A DNA stretch of 33,206 nt, taken from assembly GCA_003224725.1 (NCBI GenBank), contig QHZQ01000068.1, forward strand, positions 1 through 33,206, written 5' to 3'. Numbering within the stretch: position 1 is the first letter of the stretch; the number at the start of each line of letters is the position of its first letter. The notes beneath the pieces are model-generated. The model did not search any database. It was not told the DNA's origin and worked only from the letters and a program-made list of their open reading frames with translations. This document shows positions 26,290 to 32,948 of this stretch, in pieces. The position numbers and the translations under genes are program-made. This stretch comes from Acidobacteriota bacterium. Lineage in GTDB: Bacteria > Acidobacteriota > Terriglobia > Versatilivoradales > Versatilivoraceae.

Positions 26290-29200
26290 ATGACTCACGA
26301 ATATCAAAAACTACAGGAAAAAATTAAGCAGGTGCGGCAGCGTTTTAGATGGATCGTGCTTGCCAGAGGCCTCGTATTTTCTCTGACGGGTTCCTTGGTT
26401 ATTGTGGCAGTCGCCATCCTTTTGGTGGATCACTGGAACTACAGTAATAGAGCCATATCGCTGGTGAGAGTTTTTTCCGTCCTTTTCATTCTGGGAATAT
26501 TTGCCTGGTTCCTGGCCCGGCCGCTATTGCGGAAAGTGATGGGTGTCCAGATCGCTCGTTACATAGAAGAACATCATCCAGCCTTGCAAGATCGGTTGGT
26601 AAGCGCGATTGAATTGGGAGAAAAGGAAGCTCCCCATTCTCCCTCCAATCCTATCTTACCGCTGTTAATCCATGATGCCATAAAGCACAGCAGCCATATC
26701 CGGGCCAAAACTCTTTTCAACCCACGGGAACCTTATCTCTCGGGAGCGGTCGCTTTTGGGCTGATTCTTTTCTTCATCCTGCTGCAGATCCTCGGTCCCG
26801 AGTTTTTTCAATATGCGACACTAAAATTATATGCCAACTGGCTGGTACCCCGGCCGGAACCTCTTTATCACCTGGACGTAGCTCCCGGCAACACCCAAGT
26901 AAGAAAAGGCTCAGACCAGCTGATTTCAGCTCGACTGATGGGTTTTGATTCTCACGAGGTCAATCTTCTCTCCCGTTATGAGGGTAGTAACACCTGGGAA
27001 AAGACTCGAATGGAGTCGCAGAAAGGCTCCAACTCTTTTGGATTCCTGTTCCTGGACATTAACGAAAAAGTTCACTATTACGTACAAGCGGGTAACGTCA
27101 AGTCTCCCGAATTTACCCTTAGCGTCACTGATCTGGCCCAGGTGGAGAAAATCGACTTGACCTACAACTTCCCGCGTTACACTGGCCTTCCTCCAAAACG
27201 GGAAGAGGATAGTGGCGAAATCTCGGCCCTGAAAGGAAGCCGGGTCGACCTAGAAGCCTTCACCAACGTGGATGTGACCACAGCCAGGATCCTTCTTGAG
27301 GACGGAACCTCCATTCCAATGGAACGCATTGCCGAGAAAAAATTGCGCGGCCAGATCGAAGTTAAGAAGGATTCTTCTTATAAAATTGAGTTGACCGATC
27401 TTTCGAAATCCTCCAGCATCGGATCTCACGAATACCCAATTACAGCTCTGGAGGACCAACCCCCGCTCGTCACGCTGCTCAAACCCGGCCGGGACAAGAA
27501 GGCAACAAAATTAGAAGAAGTGCTCACCGAGGTTAAGGCGGACGACGACTTTGGCATCAATTCTCTGGAGCTGTATTTCACCGTCAATGGCAGCAAAGAG
27601 AATGTCGTGAACCTGTTCCAACAAAAAACAGGTGAAACTCCTAAATCCATTTCCGGGACTCACACCTTCTTTCTGGAAGAATACAACTTGGAGCCCGGTG
27701 ACTTTGTCACCTATTTTGCCAGGGCTTCCGACGCCCTCAATACGACCACCAGCGATATTTACTTCTTGGAGGTGCGCCCCTTTGGAAAGGAGTACTCCCA
27801 AGCCCAGTTTGCAGGCGGGGCGGGAGGAGCTGGAGATGTCAGCTCGGTGCTCTCCGCGCGTCAGAAGGAAATTCTGGCCGCCACCTGGCGACTCGTCCGG
27901 GATAAGAAGTCGTTTGCCCCGAAGGAGTACAGGGATAATCTAAAACTGGTAACTACCTCACAGCAAAAACTTCAACAGCAGACTAAAACCTTATCTGACC
28001 GAATCCAGCGCCGAGCGCTGGCCACCCGAGACAAGGAATTTCAAAAGCTATCGGAAAACTTGATTAAGGCCGTGGAAGCGATGACTCCGGCCCAGCAATG
28101 GTTGTCCCAAGATAAGCCACGGGATGCGGTCAGCCCGGAGCAAACGGCCTTGCAGCATCTCATGCGCGCCGAAGCTTATTTTAAGGAAATTCAAGTGGCT
28201 TTTGGAAATAGTTCAGGTGGGCAAAGCAATTCTCTCGGTGCCGAAGAACTCGAGGGCCTTTTTGAATTGGAATTGGACAAACTGAAGAACCAATATGAAA
28301 CTTTGCAGCAGCGAAACTCGATGCAGGCAGGCGACGAGATTGATGAGGCAACACGCAAATTGAAAGAATTGGCGAGGCGGCAACAACAACTGAACGAGCG
28401 GAACAGACAGATGCCGATGTCCCGGTTCGCTTCGGGCAGCAGTTCGGGGGGGTCTGATCAGCAAAGTCTCCAGGCTGAAGCCGAGAAACTGGCCAGACAA
28501 TTGGAGAGGCTCTCTCGTGAAACTCAAAGCGAAGATCTTCTTAAAGCCAGCCAACGCCTGAAGCAAGCGGCCCAGGAAATGCGCAATCATTCAAGCAATA
28601 GCAGCGGTAAAGATTCCCAAAACCGTGGGCTTCAGGCCCTCAGCCGTCTCAACGATGCTCAACAACTTCTCGATCGTCACCAAAAGAACGGCCTTTCCGA
28701 CGATCTAAGGCGCATGCAGGCGGACGCAGAACAGTTGGCTCGCCAGCAGGAAAAGATTCAGTCCGGATTGGAAGAGCTTGCTAGAAATTCTTCTGGAAAT
28801 GGCGCCAACGCTTCCACCCCAGCAAGTTCTGGTGACCAGGCTGAACGAGACTTTAATAAGAAGCGGCAGATTTTCCAAGACAAGACCCAACTCAAAAAAG
28901 GGCTGGACGCCATGGAACAAGGTCTTTTTGCTTCTGCAAGAAGAGCCGGCAGCCAGCAAAGGGCGACCTCTCAGAAACTCCAATCTGCTGGCAATGCTAT
29001 GCACGACAACCGAATCCAAGAGAAAGTCGATCAGGGAGGCCAAATGATTGCCCGCGGCCTGTTGGATAGCGCGCGGCAACGGGAATACAATATCCGGGGA
29101 ATGCTCGAAGACCTCAAGCAAAAAATTGCTTCGGCCGAAAAAAGCCTGGACAGTTCAGAAAGTGGCACCGCAGAAGAGAAGCTAAGTAAGGCCCTGAGCC

Positions 29201-29523
29201 AAACGGGGGACTTGATTGGAAATCTAGAGTCGCTAAATCGGCGCCTCCAGCAGTTTTACGGAAACAAGAAAGGGAGCCAATCGGAACAACAGGCAACTGA
29301 AAAGGGCTCGTCCGATGTTGCTAATCTGCAGCCCAATGGGAAGGAAGGTCACAACGGGAAATCTGCAAACATCCACTCCATCAGGGAACTCTCAAGATCA
29401 GCCAGGCGAACAGCAGGGCCAATCCCCGGGAAATGGAAAAAGTTCCAATGGAAAGGGCCAGGGTCGCTCTTCTCAAGATGCCGAGACAAATTCCAACTCC
29501 AATTCTTCCGCTATGGGGGGTAA
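26290..29523 (+). CDS. DUF4175-like membrane and coiled-coil protein, first part (frame broken near the end)
   Basis: This open frame encodes 1077 residues. Three membrane helices lie near residues 25-46, 55-75 and 155-175, followed by beta-rich repeats (about 190-510; PRYTGLPPKREED, TALEDQPPLVTLLKPG) and a long Gln/Lys/Leu-rich coiled-coil region (about 540-1000). This is the layout of DUF4175-type proteins found after BatA genes. From about 29365 the frame yields basic, unrelated-looking residues and stops at 29523, while the +1 frame continues with a hydrophilic linker and a conserved-looking C-terminus to 30001. The last 50 or so residues of this product are therefore probably not real. 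The start ATG at 26290 is 57 bases after the BatA-like gene. It probably anchors a periplasmic scaffold. Confidence 0.8.
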   Translation: MTHEYQKLQEKIKQVRQRFRWIVLARGLVFSLTGSLVIVAVAILLVDHWNYSNRAISLVRVFSVLFILGIFAWFLARPLLRKVMGVQIARYIEEHHPALQDRLVSAIELGEKEAPHSPSNPILPLLIHDAIKHSSHIRAKTLFNPREPYLSGAVAFGLILFFILLQILGPEFFQYATLKLYANWLVPRPEPLYHLDVAPGNTQVRKGSDQLISARLMGFDSHEVNLLSRYEGSNTWEKTRMESQKGSNSFGFLFLDINEKVHYYVQAGNVKSPEFTLSVTDLAQVEKIDLTYNFPRYTGLPPKREEDSGEISALKGSRVDLEAFTNVDVTTARILLEDGTSIPMERIAEKKLRGQIEVKKDSSYKIELTDLSKSSSIGSHEYPITALEDQPPLVTLLKPGRDKKATKLEEVLTEVKADDDFGINSLELYFTVNGSKENVVNLFQQKTGETPKSISGTHTFFLEEYNLEPGDFVTYFARASDALNTTTSDIYFLEVRPFGKEYSQAQFAGGAGGAGDVSSVLSARQKEILAATWRLVRDKKSFAPKEYRDNLKLVTTSQQKLQQQTKTLSDRIQRRALATRDKEFQKLSENLIKAVEAMTPAQQWLSQDKPRDAVSPEQTALQHLMRAEAYFKEIQVAFGNSSGGQSNSLGAEELEGLFELELDKLKNQYETLQQRNSMQAGDEIDEATRKLKELARRQQQLNERNRQMPMSRFASGSSSGGSDQQSLQAEAEKLARQLERLSRETQSEDLLKASQRLKQAAQEMRNHSSNSSGKDSQNRGLQALSRLNDAQQLLDRHQKNGLSDDLRRMQADAEQLARQQEKIQSGLEELARNSSGNGANASTPASSGDQAERDFNKKRQIFQDKTQLKKGLDAMEQGLFASARRAGSQQRATSQKLQSAGNAMHDNRIQEKVDQGGQMIARGLLDSARQREYNIRGMLEDLKQKIASAEKSLDSSESGTAEEKLSKALSQTGDLIGNLESLNRRLQQFYGNKKGSQSEQQATEKGSSDVANLQPNGKEGHNGKSANIHSIRELSRSARRTAGPIPGKWKKFQWKGPGSLFSRCRDKFQLQFFRYGG

Positions 29524-30001
29524 CAGCCCGCAGGGAGAGCATCGCGAGAATGTTATCAGCGATGGGGAACATCAATACCACGGAAGCACCAATCTGGGTA
29601 ACGCCGCTGTTAATTTTGGGGATCGCCAACTGCCCCCTCCGGGACGATTGACTCCCGAACAAATGCGCCAGTTTGAGAAAGAATATCAATTGCGTCTCAA
29701 GGAAGCCCAAGAGATTGGCAGAAATTTGACAGGCCAACCCGATCTAGCCACCCAATTGAAAAACATGGTGGAACGTATGAAGCAGATGAGCTCCATGAAA
29801 TTTCTGCTGGACGAGCGACAACTGGAGCGTCTGAGAAGTCATGTGATCGAGGGTTTCCGGCAACTGGAACTTGATCTCAGCAAAAACCTCCAGCACCTGA
29901 TCACCAAAGAAAATCTTCACCTGGCCAAAGACGAAGAGATTCCCGAAGCTTATCGAAAACAGGTGGAAGATTATTACAAGGCGCTTTCAAAACTGCGCTA
30001 A
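29315..30001 (+). CDS. C-terminal part of the DUF4175-like protein, in the +1 frame
   Basis: This frame carries a Gly/Ser/Asn/Gln-rich linker (SGNSQDQPGEQQGQSPGNGK) and then an ordered helical domain: PPPGRLTPEQMRQFEKEYQLRLKEAQEIGRNLTG, LKNMVERMKQMSS and a last helix ending DYYKALSKLR. Large proteins of this neighbourhood often end in such a domain, so the segment is best read as the true C-terminus of the gene at 26290 after a one-base frame change near 29340-29375. The ATG at 29315 lies inside the first frame and has no good ribosome binding site, so independent translation is less likely. The alternative is a naturally split gene with a 209-base overlap. Confidence 0.7.
   Translation: MLLICSPMGRKVTTGNLQTSTPSGNSQDQPGEQQGQSPGNGKSSNGKGQGRSSQDAETNSNSNSSAMGGNSPQGEHRENVISDGEHQYHGSTNLGNAAVNFGDRQLPPPGRLTPEQMRQFEKEYQLRLKEAQEIGRNLTGQPDLATQLKNMVERMKQMSSMKFLLDERQLERLRSHVIEGFRQLELDLSKNLQHLITKENLHLAKDEEIPEAYRKQVEDYYKALSKLR
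29335..29380 (+). other. Site of frame change in the DUF4175-like gene
   Basis: Upstream of this interval the frame of 26290 is clearly coding; downstream the frame of 29315 is. Moving from one to the other needs one base to be skipped. The interval contains purine runs (GGGAAGGAAGG and CGGGAAA) where an extra base could arise by replication or sequencing error. No well-known +1 programmed frameshift signal was recognised. Confidence 0.65.
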
Positions 30002-30244
30002 CCCCGAAATCCAGGTTCGAAACTACCACCAAGACATCAGGTTGGAACACAACACCAGAAAAGCAGAGGATTGAGAATCGAGAACAGAGGATCGCCCTTT
30101 GGCAGAAGCAATCAATCCTCGATGCTTTATCTTCCATCATCGATTTCGCTGGTTAACTTCTTTCTGTGGGATAATTCTTCAAAACCCGGTAATGCGTTAG
30201 AAGCTGTCAAAAAAATCGGAGCTGACCGACGTTGCGGTTTTCCC

Positions 30245-30351
30245 CCCTCACCCCTGGCCCCTCTCCCCGTTGGGGCGAGGGGAAAGTATATATTAGACTT
30301 AACTCCCTCGCCCCCATCGGGGGAGAGGGTGGCCGAAAGGCCGGGTGAGGG
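30245..30351. repeat. CCCTCACCC...GGGTGAGGG palindromic element
   Basis: The ends CCCTCACCC (30245-30253) and GGGTGAGGG (30343-30351) are perfect inverted repeats. Inside are further GC-rich hairpins: CTCTCCCCGTTGGGGCGAGG and CCTCGCCCCCATCGGGGGAG. The 107-base element resembles the REP-like repeats dispersed in many bacterial gaps. It carries no gene. Confidence 0.7.
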
Positions 30352-30411
30352 CGTGCATCAGGAATTTTTTCACACCTTCTTAGTTACGGGGGGCCGTTGA
30401 GGGGCGCCGTC

Positions 30412-30527
30412 TTGGTAGCCACGGCGAGCCCCTTTCTGCGCGACCGCCGTCGCTCGCCGTGGGCTTTTCCGTGGAGGTGGACAAACCCACGACGAATTAG
30501 AAAGCAAATTCGTCGTGGCTACCAAAG
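30412..30527. repeat. Double-hairpin element with 12-base terminal inverted repeats
   Basis: The outer ends TTGGTAGCCACG (30412-30423) and CGTGGCTACCAA (30514-30525) are perfectly complementary. Inside, hairpin 1 pairs CCACGGCGAGC (30419-30429) with GCTCGCCGTGG (30452-30462), and hairpin 2 pairs CCACGACGAATT (30487-30498) with AATTCGTCGTGG (30507-30518). Either the outer pairing or the two inner hairpins can form, so the element has two alternative folds. The ends match those of the repeat at 22867-22907. Confidence 0.7.
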
Positions 30528-30604
30528 CTGTTTCCTTCACTCAAGAAGTTTTTGGAACTTTCTTGGGTCCGCATTCGTTATTAAGGGCCAAGGAGGGAGA
30601 TTCC

Positions 30605-31153
30605 ATGAGAAAATTAGCTTGCATAGTCAGTCTGGGCCTGTTGCTTTTCAACCTGGGCAGCCCTGCCCTGGCTCAGAACAAAAATCCCTGGTTACATCTG
30701 GAAGTCCAGGAAAACAATGCCGATCCAACCCTGGTAAAGGTGAATCTTCCCATTTCGATGGTGGATGTGGCACTGAATGTCGTCAAGGACGAAAATCTCA
30801 AAAGTGGCCGGCTGAAACTGGATACCCATGATATCAGCGTTGCCGATATGAAGCAGCTCTGGAGCGAACTTAGGAAAGCGGGTAATGCCGAGTTTGTCAC
30901 CGTGGAAAAGAAGACCGAATCCGTCAGGATTGCTCGGCAGGGGAATTTCTTACTGGTCAAAGTTACTGAATCGAAGACGAAGGGCTCCAAAGTTGACATT
31001 AAAGTTCCCCTGGAGGTGGTGGATGCACTGCTTTCCGGTCCGGGAGAGGAACTGAATATTAAAGCTGCTCTCGCGGCCATGCAGCAAAAAGGAACCGGCG
31101 ACATTCTCGTTGTAAACGACCACCAAACCCAGGTAAGACTCTGGATCGATTGA
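30605..31153 (+). CDS. Exported small protein, first of a tandem paralogous pair
   Basis: This is a 182-residue protein of unknown function. The start ATG at 30605 follows the strong site AAGGAGGGA (30590-30598) and opens a clear signal peptide (MRKLACIVSLGLLLFNLGSPALAQ, cleavage likely after ALA), so the protein is exported. The frame extends upstream to 30515 through a repeat, which is ignored. Two similar halves of beta-alpha-beta type are suggested: VKVNLPISMVDVAL near residues 45-58 and VDIKVPLEVVDALL near 130-143. The last 75 residues (VRIARQGNFLLVKV ... GDILVVNDHQTQVRLWID) align well with the end of the next gene. I do not recognise a named family. Confidence 0.8.
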   Translation: MRKLACIVSLGLLLFNLGSPALAQNKNPWLHLEVQENNADPTLVKVNLPISMVDVALNVVKDENLKSGRLKLDTHDISVADMKQLWSELRKAGNAEFVTVEKKTESVRIARQGNFLLVKVTESKTKGSKVDIKVPLEVVDALLSGPGEELNIKAALAAMQQKGTGDILVVNDHQTQVRLWID

Positions 31154-31160
31154 GGCCGCC

Positions 31161-31679
31161 ATGACACTTAAGAATTTCTGCATTGGATTCCTGATAGTTA
31201 CGTTGTTAGTGATCGGTTATGTCGTTGAGGCTGGCATTGCTGTCGTGCACGTCAAAACGCCCGACACCCACATTTGGGTTCCGGTCCCCGTAGCGTTGGG
31301 CCACCTGGCAGGGAAATTCATTGATTTGCCGTTTTCCCAAGAACCTGAATTTGAGAAAGTTCTGGAATATCGGGAAGCGGTCGTCGAAATTTTGCGCCAG
31401 CTCCAAGATCTCCCTGATTCCAACCTGATCGAGGTCAGCAAGACCAAAGAACATGTCCGTATTTTTAAGCGCGGTGATTCCCTCTGTGTTGATGTGGACA
31501 ATGCGAATGAGAAAGTGAAAGTCCGGCTCCCCCTCCACACTGCCGAACGTCTTCTCGAAGCCATGAGTCACCGTCATGTCAATGTGGGAGATCTCGTGGC
31601 CTGCCTGGAATGGCAACCTGCCGGCGATATCGTGCATGTTAAGAATGGGAATGAAGAAGTGCGGGTATCCATCTGGTGA
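31161..31679 (+). CDS. Membrane-anchored small protein, second of the paralogous pair
   Basis: This is a 172-residue protein of unknown function, starting 7 bases after the preceding gene. An N-terminal hydrophobic helix (about residues 7-26) lacks an obvious signal-peptidase site, so the protein is probably anchored, with the rest outside the membrane. VPVPVALGHLAGKF near residues 42-55 matches VNLPISMVDVALN of the neighbour, and VRIFKRGDSLCVDV ... VKVRLPLHTAERLLEAM ... GDIVHVKNGNEEVRVSIW matches its C-terminal half. The pair therefore arose by tandem duplication and diverged, with the anchor in one copy and a cleavable signal in the other. The two may form a heteromer. A repeat-rich gap follows. 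Confidence 0.8.
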   Translation: MTLKNFCIGFLIVTLLVIGYVVEAGIAVVHVKTPDTHIWVPVPVALGHLAGKFIDLPFSQEPEFEKVLEYREAVVEILRQLQDLPDSNLIEVSKTKEHVRIFKRGDSLCVDVDNANEKVKVRLPLHTAERLLEAMSHRHVNVGDLVACLEWQPAGDIVHVKNGNEEVRVSIW

Positions 31680-31845
31680 CTCTTTTCTCTTTCCTGATTA
31701 TCCGAGGTCGGGACATCTTGTTTTTGTAGCAAGATTGTTTCGTCAGGTGGTTCGTCTGTTCCCATTTGAATATCAGGTCCTTCTCTCTCTTGGACTTCCA
31801 CGCCCTGCTTGAGTCCGTTCAACCAATTTCTATCAGATAAAATCC

Positions 31846-31854
31846 TGGTATGAT
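31846..31854 (+). promoter_or_regulatory. Extended -10 candidate TGGTATGAT
   Basis: TGG followed by TATGAT matches the extended -10 pattern (TGn plus a five-of-six TATAAT). No -35 box at the right distance is visible. It would drive the Lys/Gly-rich gene through the palindromic element. Weak evidence. Confidence 0.22.
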
Positions 31855-31947
31855 AAGTTGTGAGGTTTTGATTTCTTCACAAGATTAAGACGTGGAGTTT
31901 CTCATGATTCTCATGATCCTTCCGATCACCACGAGCGATGAAAATTA

Positions 31948-32041
31948 GTCCCCTCCACGGGAGGGGTGGATGGGTGGGTTATCCCGAAAGCGGAAGGACC
32001 CACCCCGAAGGCTACGCCTTCTACCCCTCCCAAAGAGGGGA
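31948..32041. repeat. TCCCCTC...GAGGGGA palindromic element with inner hairpins
   Basis: Outer ends TCCCCTC (31949-31955) and GAGGGGA (32035-32041) pair. Nested inside are GGGAGGGGT with ACCCCTCCC, GGGTGGGT with ACCCACCC, and a GAAGGC/GCCTTC hairpin. It is a dispersed-repeat-like structure ending about 6 bases before the ribosome site (32047-32053) of the next gene. Confidence 0.65.
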
Positions 32042-32058
32042 TTTTCCTGGAGGCAATT

Positions 32059-32538
32059 ATGAAAACACGATGGATGACTTGGGGCCTTCTGCTATTTTTT
32101 CTCTGTTCCATGGCAGGATTTAGCCAGTCAAACACGGAGAAGAAAGAAAGTAAAAAGAGTCCTGCTAAACAAGAAGCAAGTCATAAAGGCTCCGCCAAGC
32201 AAAAAGTAAGTCAGAAAAGTTCCGCCAAACAAGAGGGTATTGGTGAAGGCGCCAAAGACATTGGTAAAGGCGCCAGCCAAGGCGGGAAGGAAATGGGAAA
32301 AGGGGCCGCCGGCTTTGGGAAAAACGTTGGCAAAGGCCATTTAGGCGAAGCAGGCAAGTCCCTGGGAAAAGGCGCTGGTGGATTTGGCAAAGACGTTGGG
32401 AAAGGAACGGGGACAGGAACCAAGAAAATTGGCAAAGGAGTAGCTGGATTAGGCAAGAAGGGTGTGAAGACAGTCACTGGCGGCAAGGGAAAGGAATCGG
32501 AGAACAAAACCCAGAAGGAGACTAAGGTTCAGAAATAG
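32059..32538 (+). CDS. Exported lysine/glycine-rich repeat protein
   Basis: This is a 159-residue protein with a signal peptide (MKTRWMTWGLLLFFLCSMAGFSQS) and a very basic low-complexity body. ATG 32059 is chosen because CTGGAGG (32047-32053) precedes it and the signal peptide begins there. After the signal come about three copies of a KxSAKQ-type unit (KKSPAKQ, KGSAKQ, KSSAKQ; about residues 33-60). Next is a run of GKGA-GFGK-VGKG repeats of about 11-17 residues (about 65-140). The composition recalls histone H1-like or late-embryogenesis-type proteins, but the signal peptide points to the periplasm or outside, so binding to DNA in the cell is unlikely. It could bind polyanions such as lipopolysaccharide or extracellular DNA. 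The function is unknown. Confidence 0.7.
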   Translation: MKTRWMTWGLLLFFLCSMAGFSQSNTEKKESKKSPAKQEASHKGSAKQKVSQKSSAKQEGIGEGAKDIGKGASQGGKEMGKGAAGFGKNVGKGHLGEAGKSLGKGAGGFGKDVGKGTGTGTKKIGKGVAGLGKKGVKTVTGGKGKESENKTQKETKVQK

Positions 32539-32731
32539 ACTTGCCGCGGACAATTTCCCGCTCGTGATTGGTAGTGAGGTCAGCTAAGAGAGTGCGTTAG
32601 GCGGCTACTTGAATACTGAGGCAATGCACATTGATGCTCTTGAAATTGTCGGGGAGATTACCGAGATTGAAACGATTGCTTCTGGCAGTGGCATACGGAT
32701 ACTTTCACTTTTGCCTGGAGTTTGGAGATTT

Positions 32732-32814
32732 GAATGTGGGAGCCGGCCTCCGGACGGCGACTAGAACCCCCGTTTGATCACTGTGTCGCGGTCCAGAGGT
32801 CCGCTCCCACATTC
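32732..32814. repeat. GAATGTGGGAGC...GCTCCCACATTC inverted-repeat element
   Basis: A left arm of 23 bases (32732-32754) pairs with the right arm (32792-32814) at 20 of 23 positions. The 37-base centre holds no gene. It resembles dispersed GTGGGAGC palindromic repeats seen in intergenic regions of many bacteria. Confidence 0.7.
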
Positions 32815-32847
32815 CCCTGCTTCGTTGATGGATTACCCAAAAACTGA

Positions 32848-32881
32848 CCTCGACGACGAGGACGAGAACGGCGACGATTCC
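32848..32881. repeat. CGA trinucleotide-rich intergenic repeat, copy B
   Basis: This is an inverted, closely similar copy of the stretch at 24011-24047: CGACGACGAGGACGAGAACG followed by GCGACGATTCC. It sits between a palindromic element and the transporter gene. Confidence 0.55.
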
Positions 32882-32948
32882 ATAAACGAGAACAAAATTC
32901 TCATTTCGATCCACATCACGGCCAACCCCCAGTGCCGGAGAAGAACCC

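Larger units (their letters stand above)
30002..30604. other. 603-base gap filled largely by palindromic repeats
   Basis: No gene is supported. The gap contains GAGAATCGAGAACAGAGGATCG-like sequence near 30069-30094, the CCCTCACCC element (30245-30351) and the double-hairpin element (30412-30527). The strong AAGGAGGGA site at 30590-30598 belongs to the next gene. Open frames that run across the repeats (30071-30400 and 30397-30831) are artefacts. Confidence 0.65.
31680..32058. other. Gap of 379 bases before the Lys/Gly-rich gene
   Basis: No gene is supported. It contains a promoter-like extended -10 at 31846-31854 and a GC-rich palindromic element at 31948-32041. An in-frame extension of the next gene back to 31966 runs through the palindrome and is not coding. 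Confidence 0.55.
32539..32948. other. Gap of 410 bases before the transporter gene
   Basis: No gene is supported. It holds a palindromic element at 32732-32814 and a trinucleotide-rich repeat at 32848-32881. The first 190 bases show no clear signal. The open frame 32774-33013 runs across the repeats and is an artefact. Confidence 0.6.

Noticed and set aside
30515-30604. Upstream extension of the first paralog gene through the double-hairpin repeat
   Set aside because: A strong ribosome binding site and a signal peptide place the start at 30605.
30071-30831. Open frames across the 30.0-30.6 kb gap (30071-30400 and 30397-30831)
   Set aside because: They run through GC-rich palindromes and overlap a real gene in another frame.
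31966-32058. Upstream extension of the Lys/Gly-rich gene through the palindromic element
   Set aside because: The signal peptide begins at ATG 32059 with a ribosome site before it; the extension only translates the repeat.
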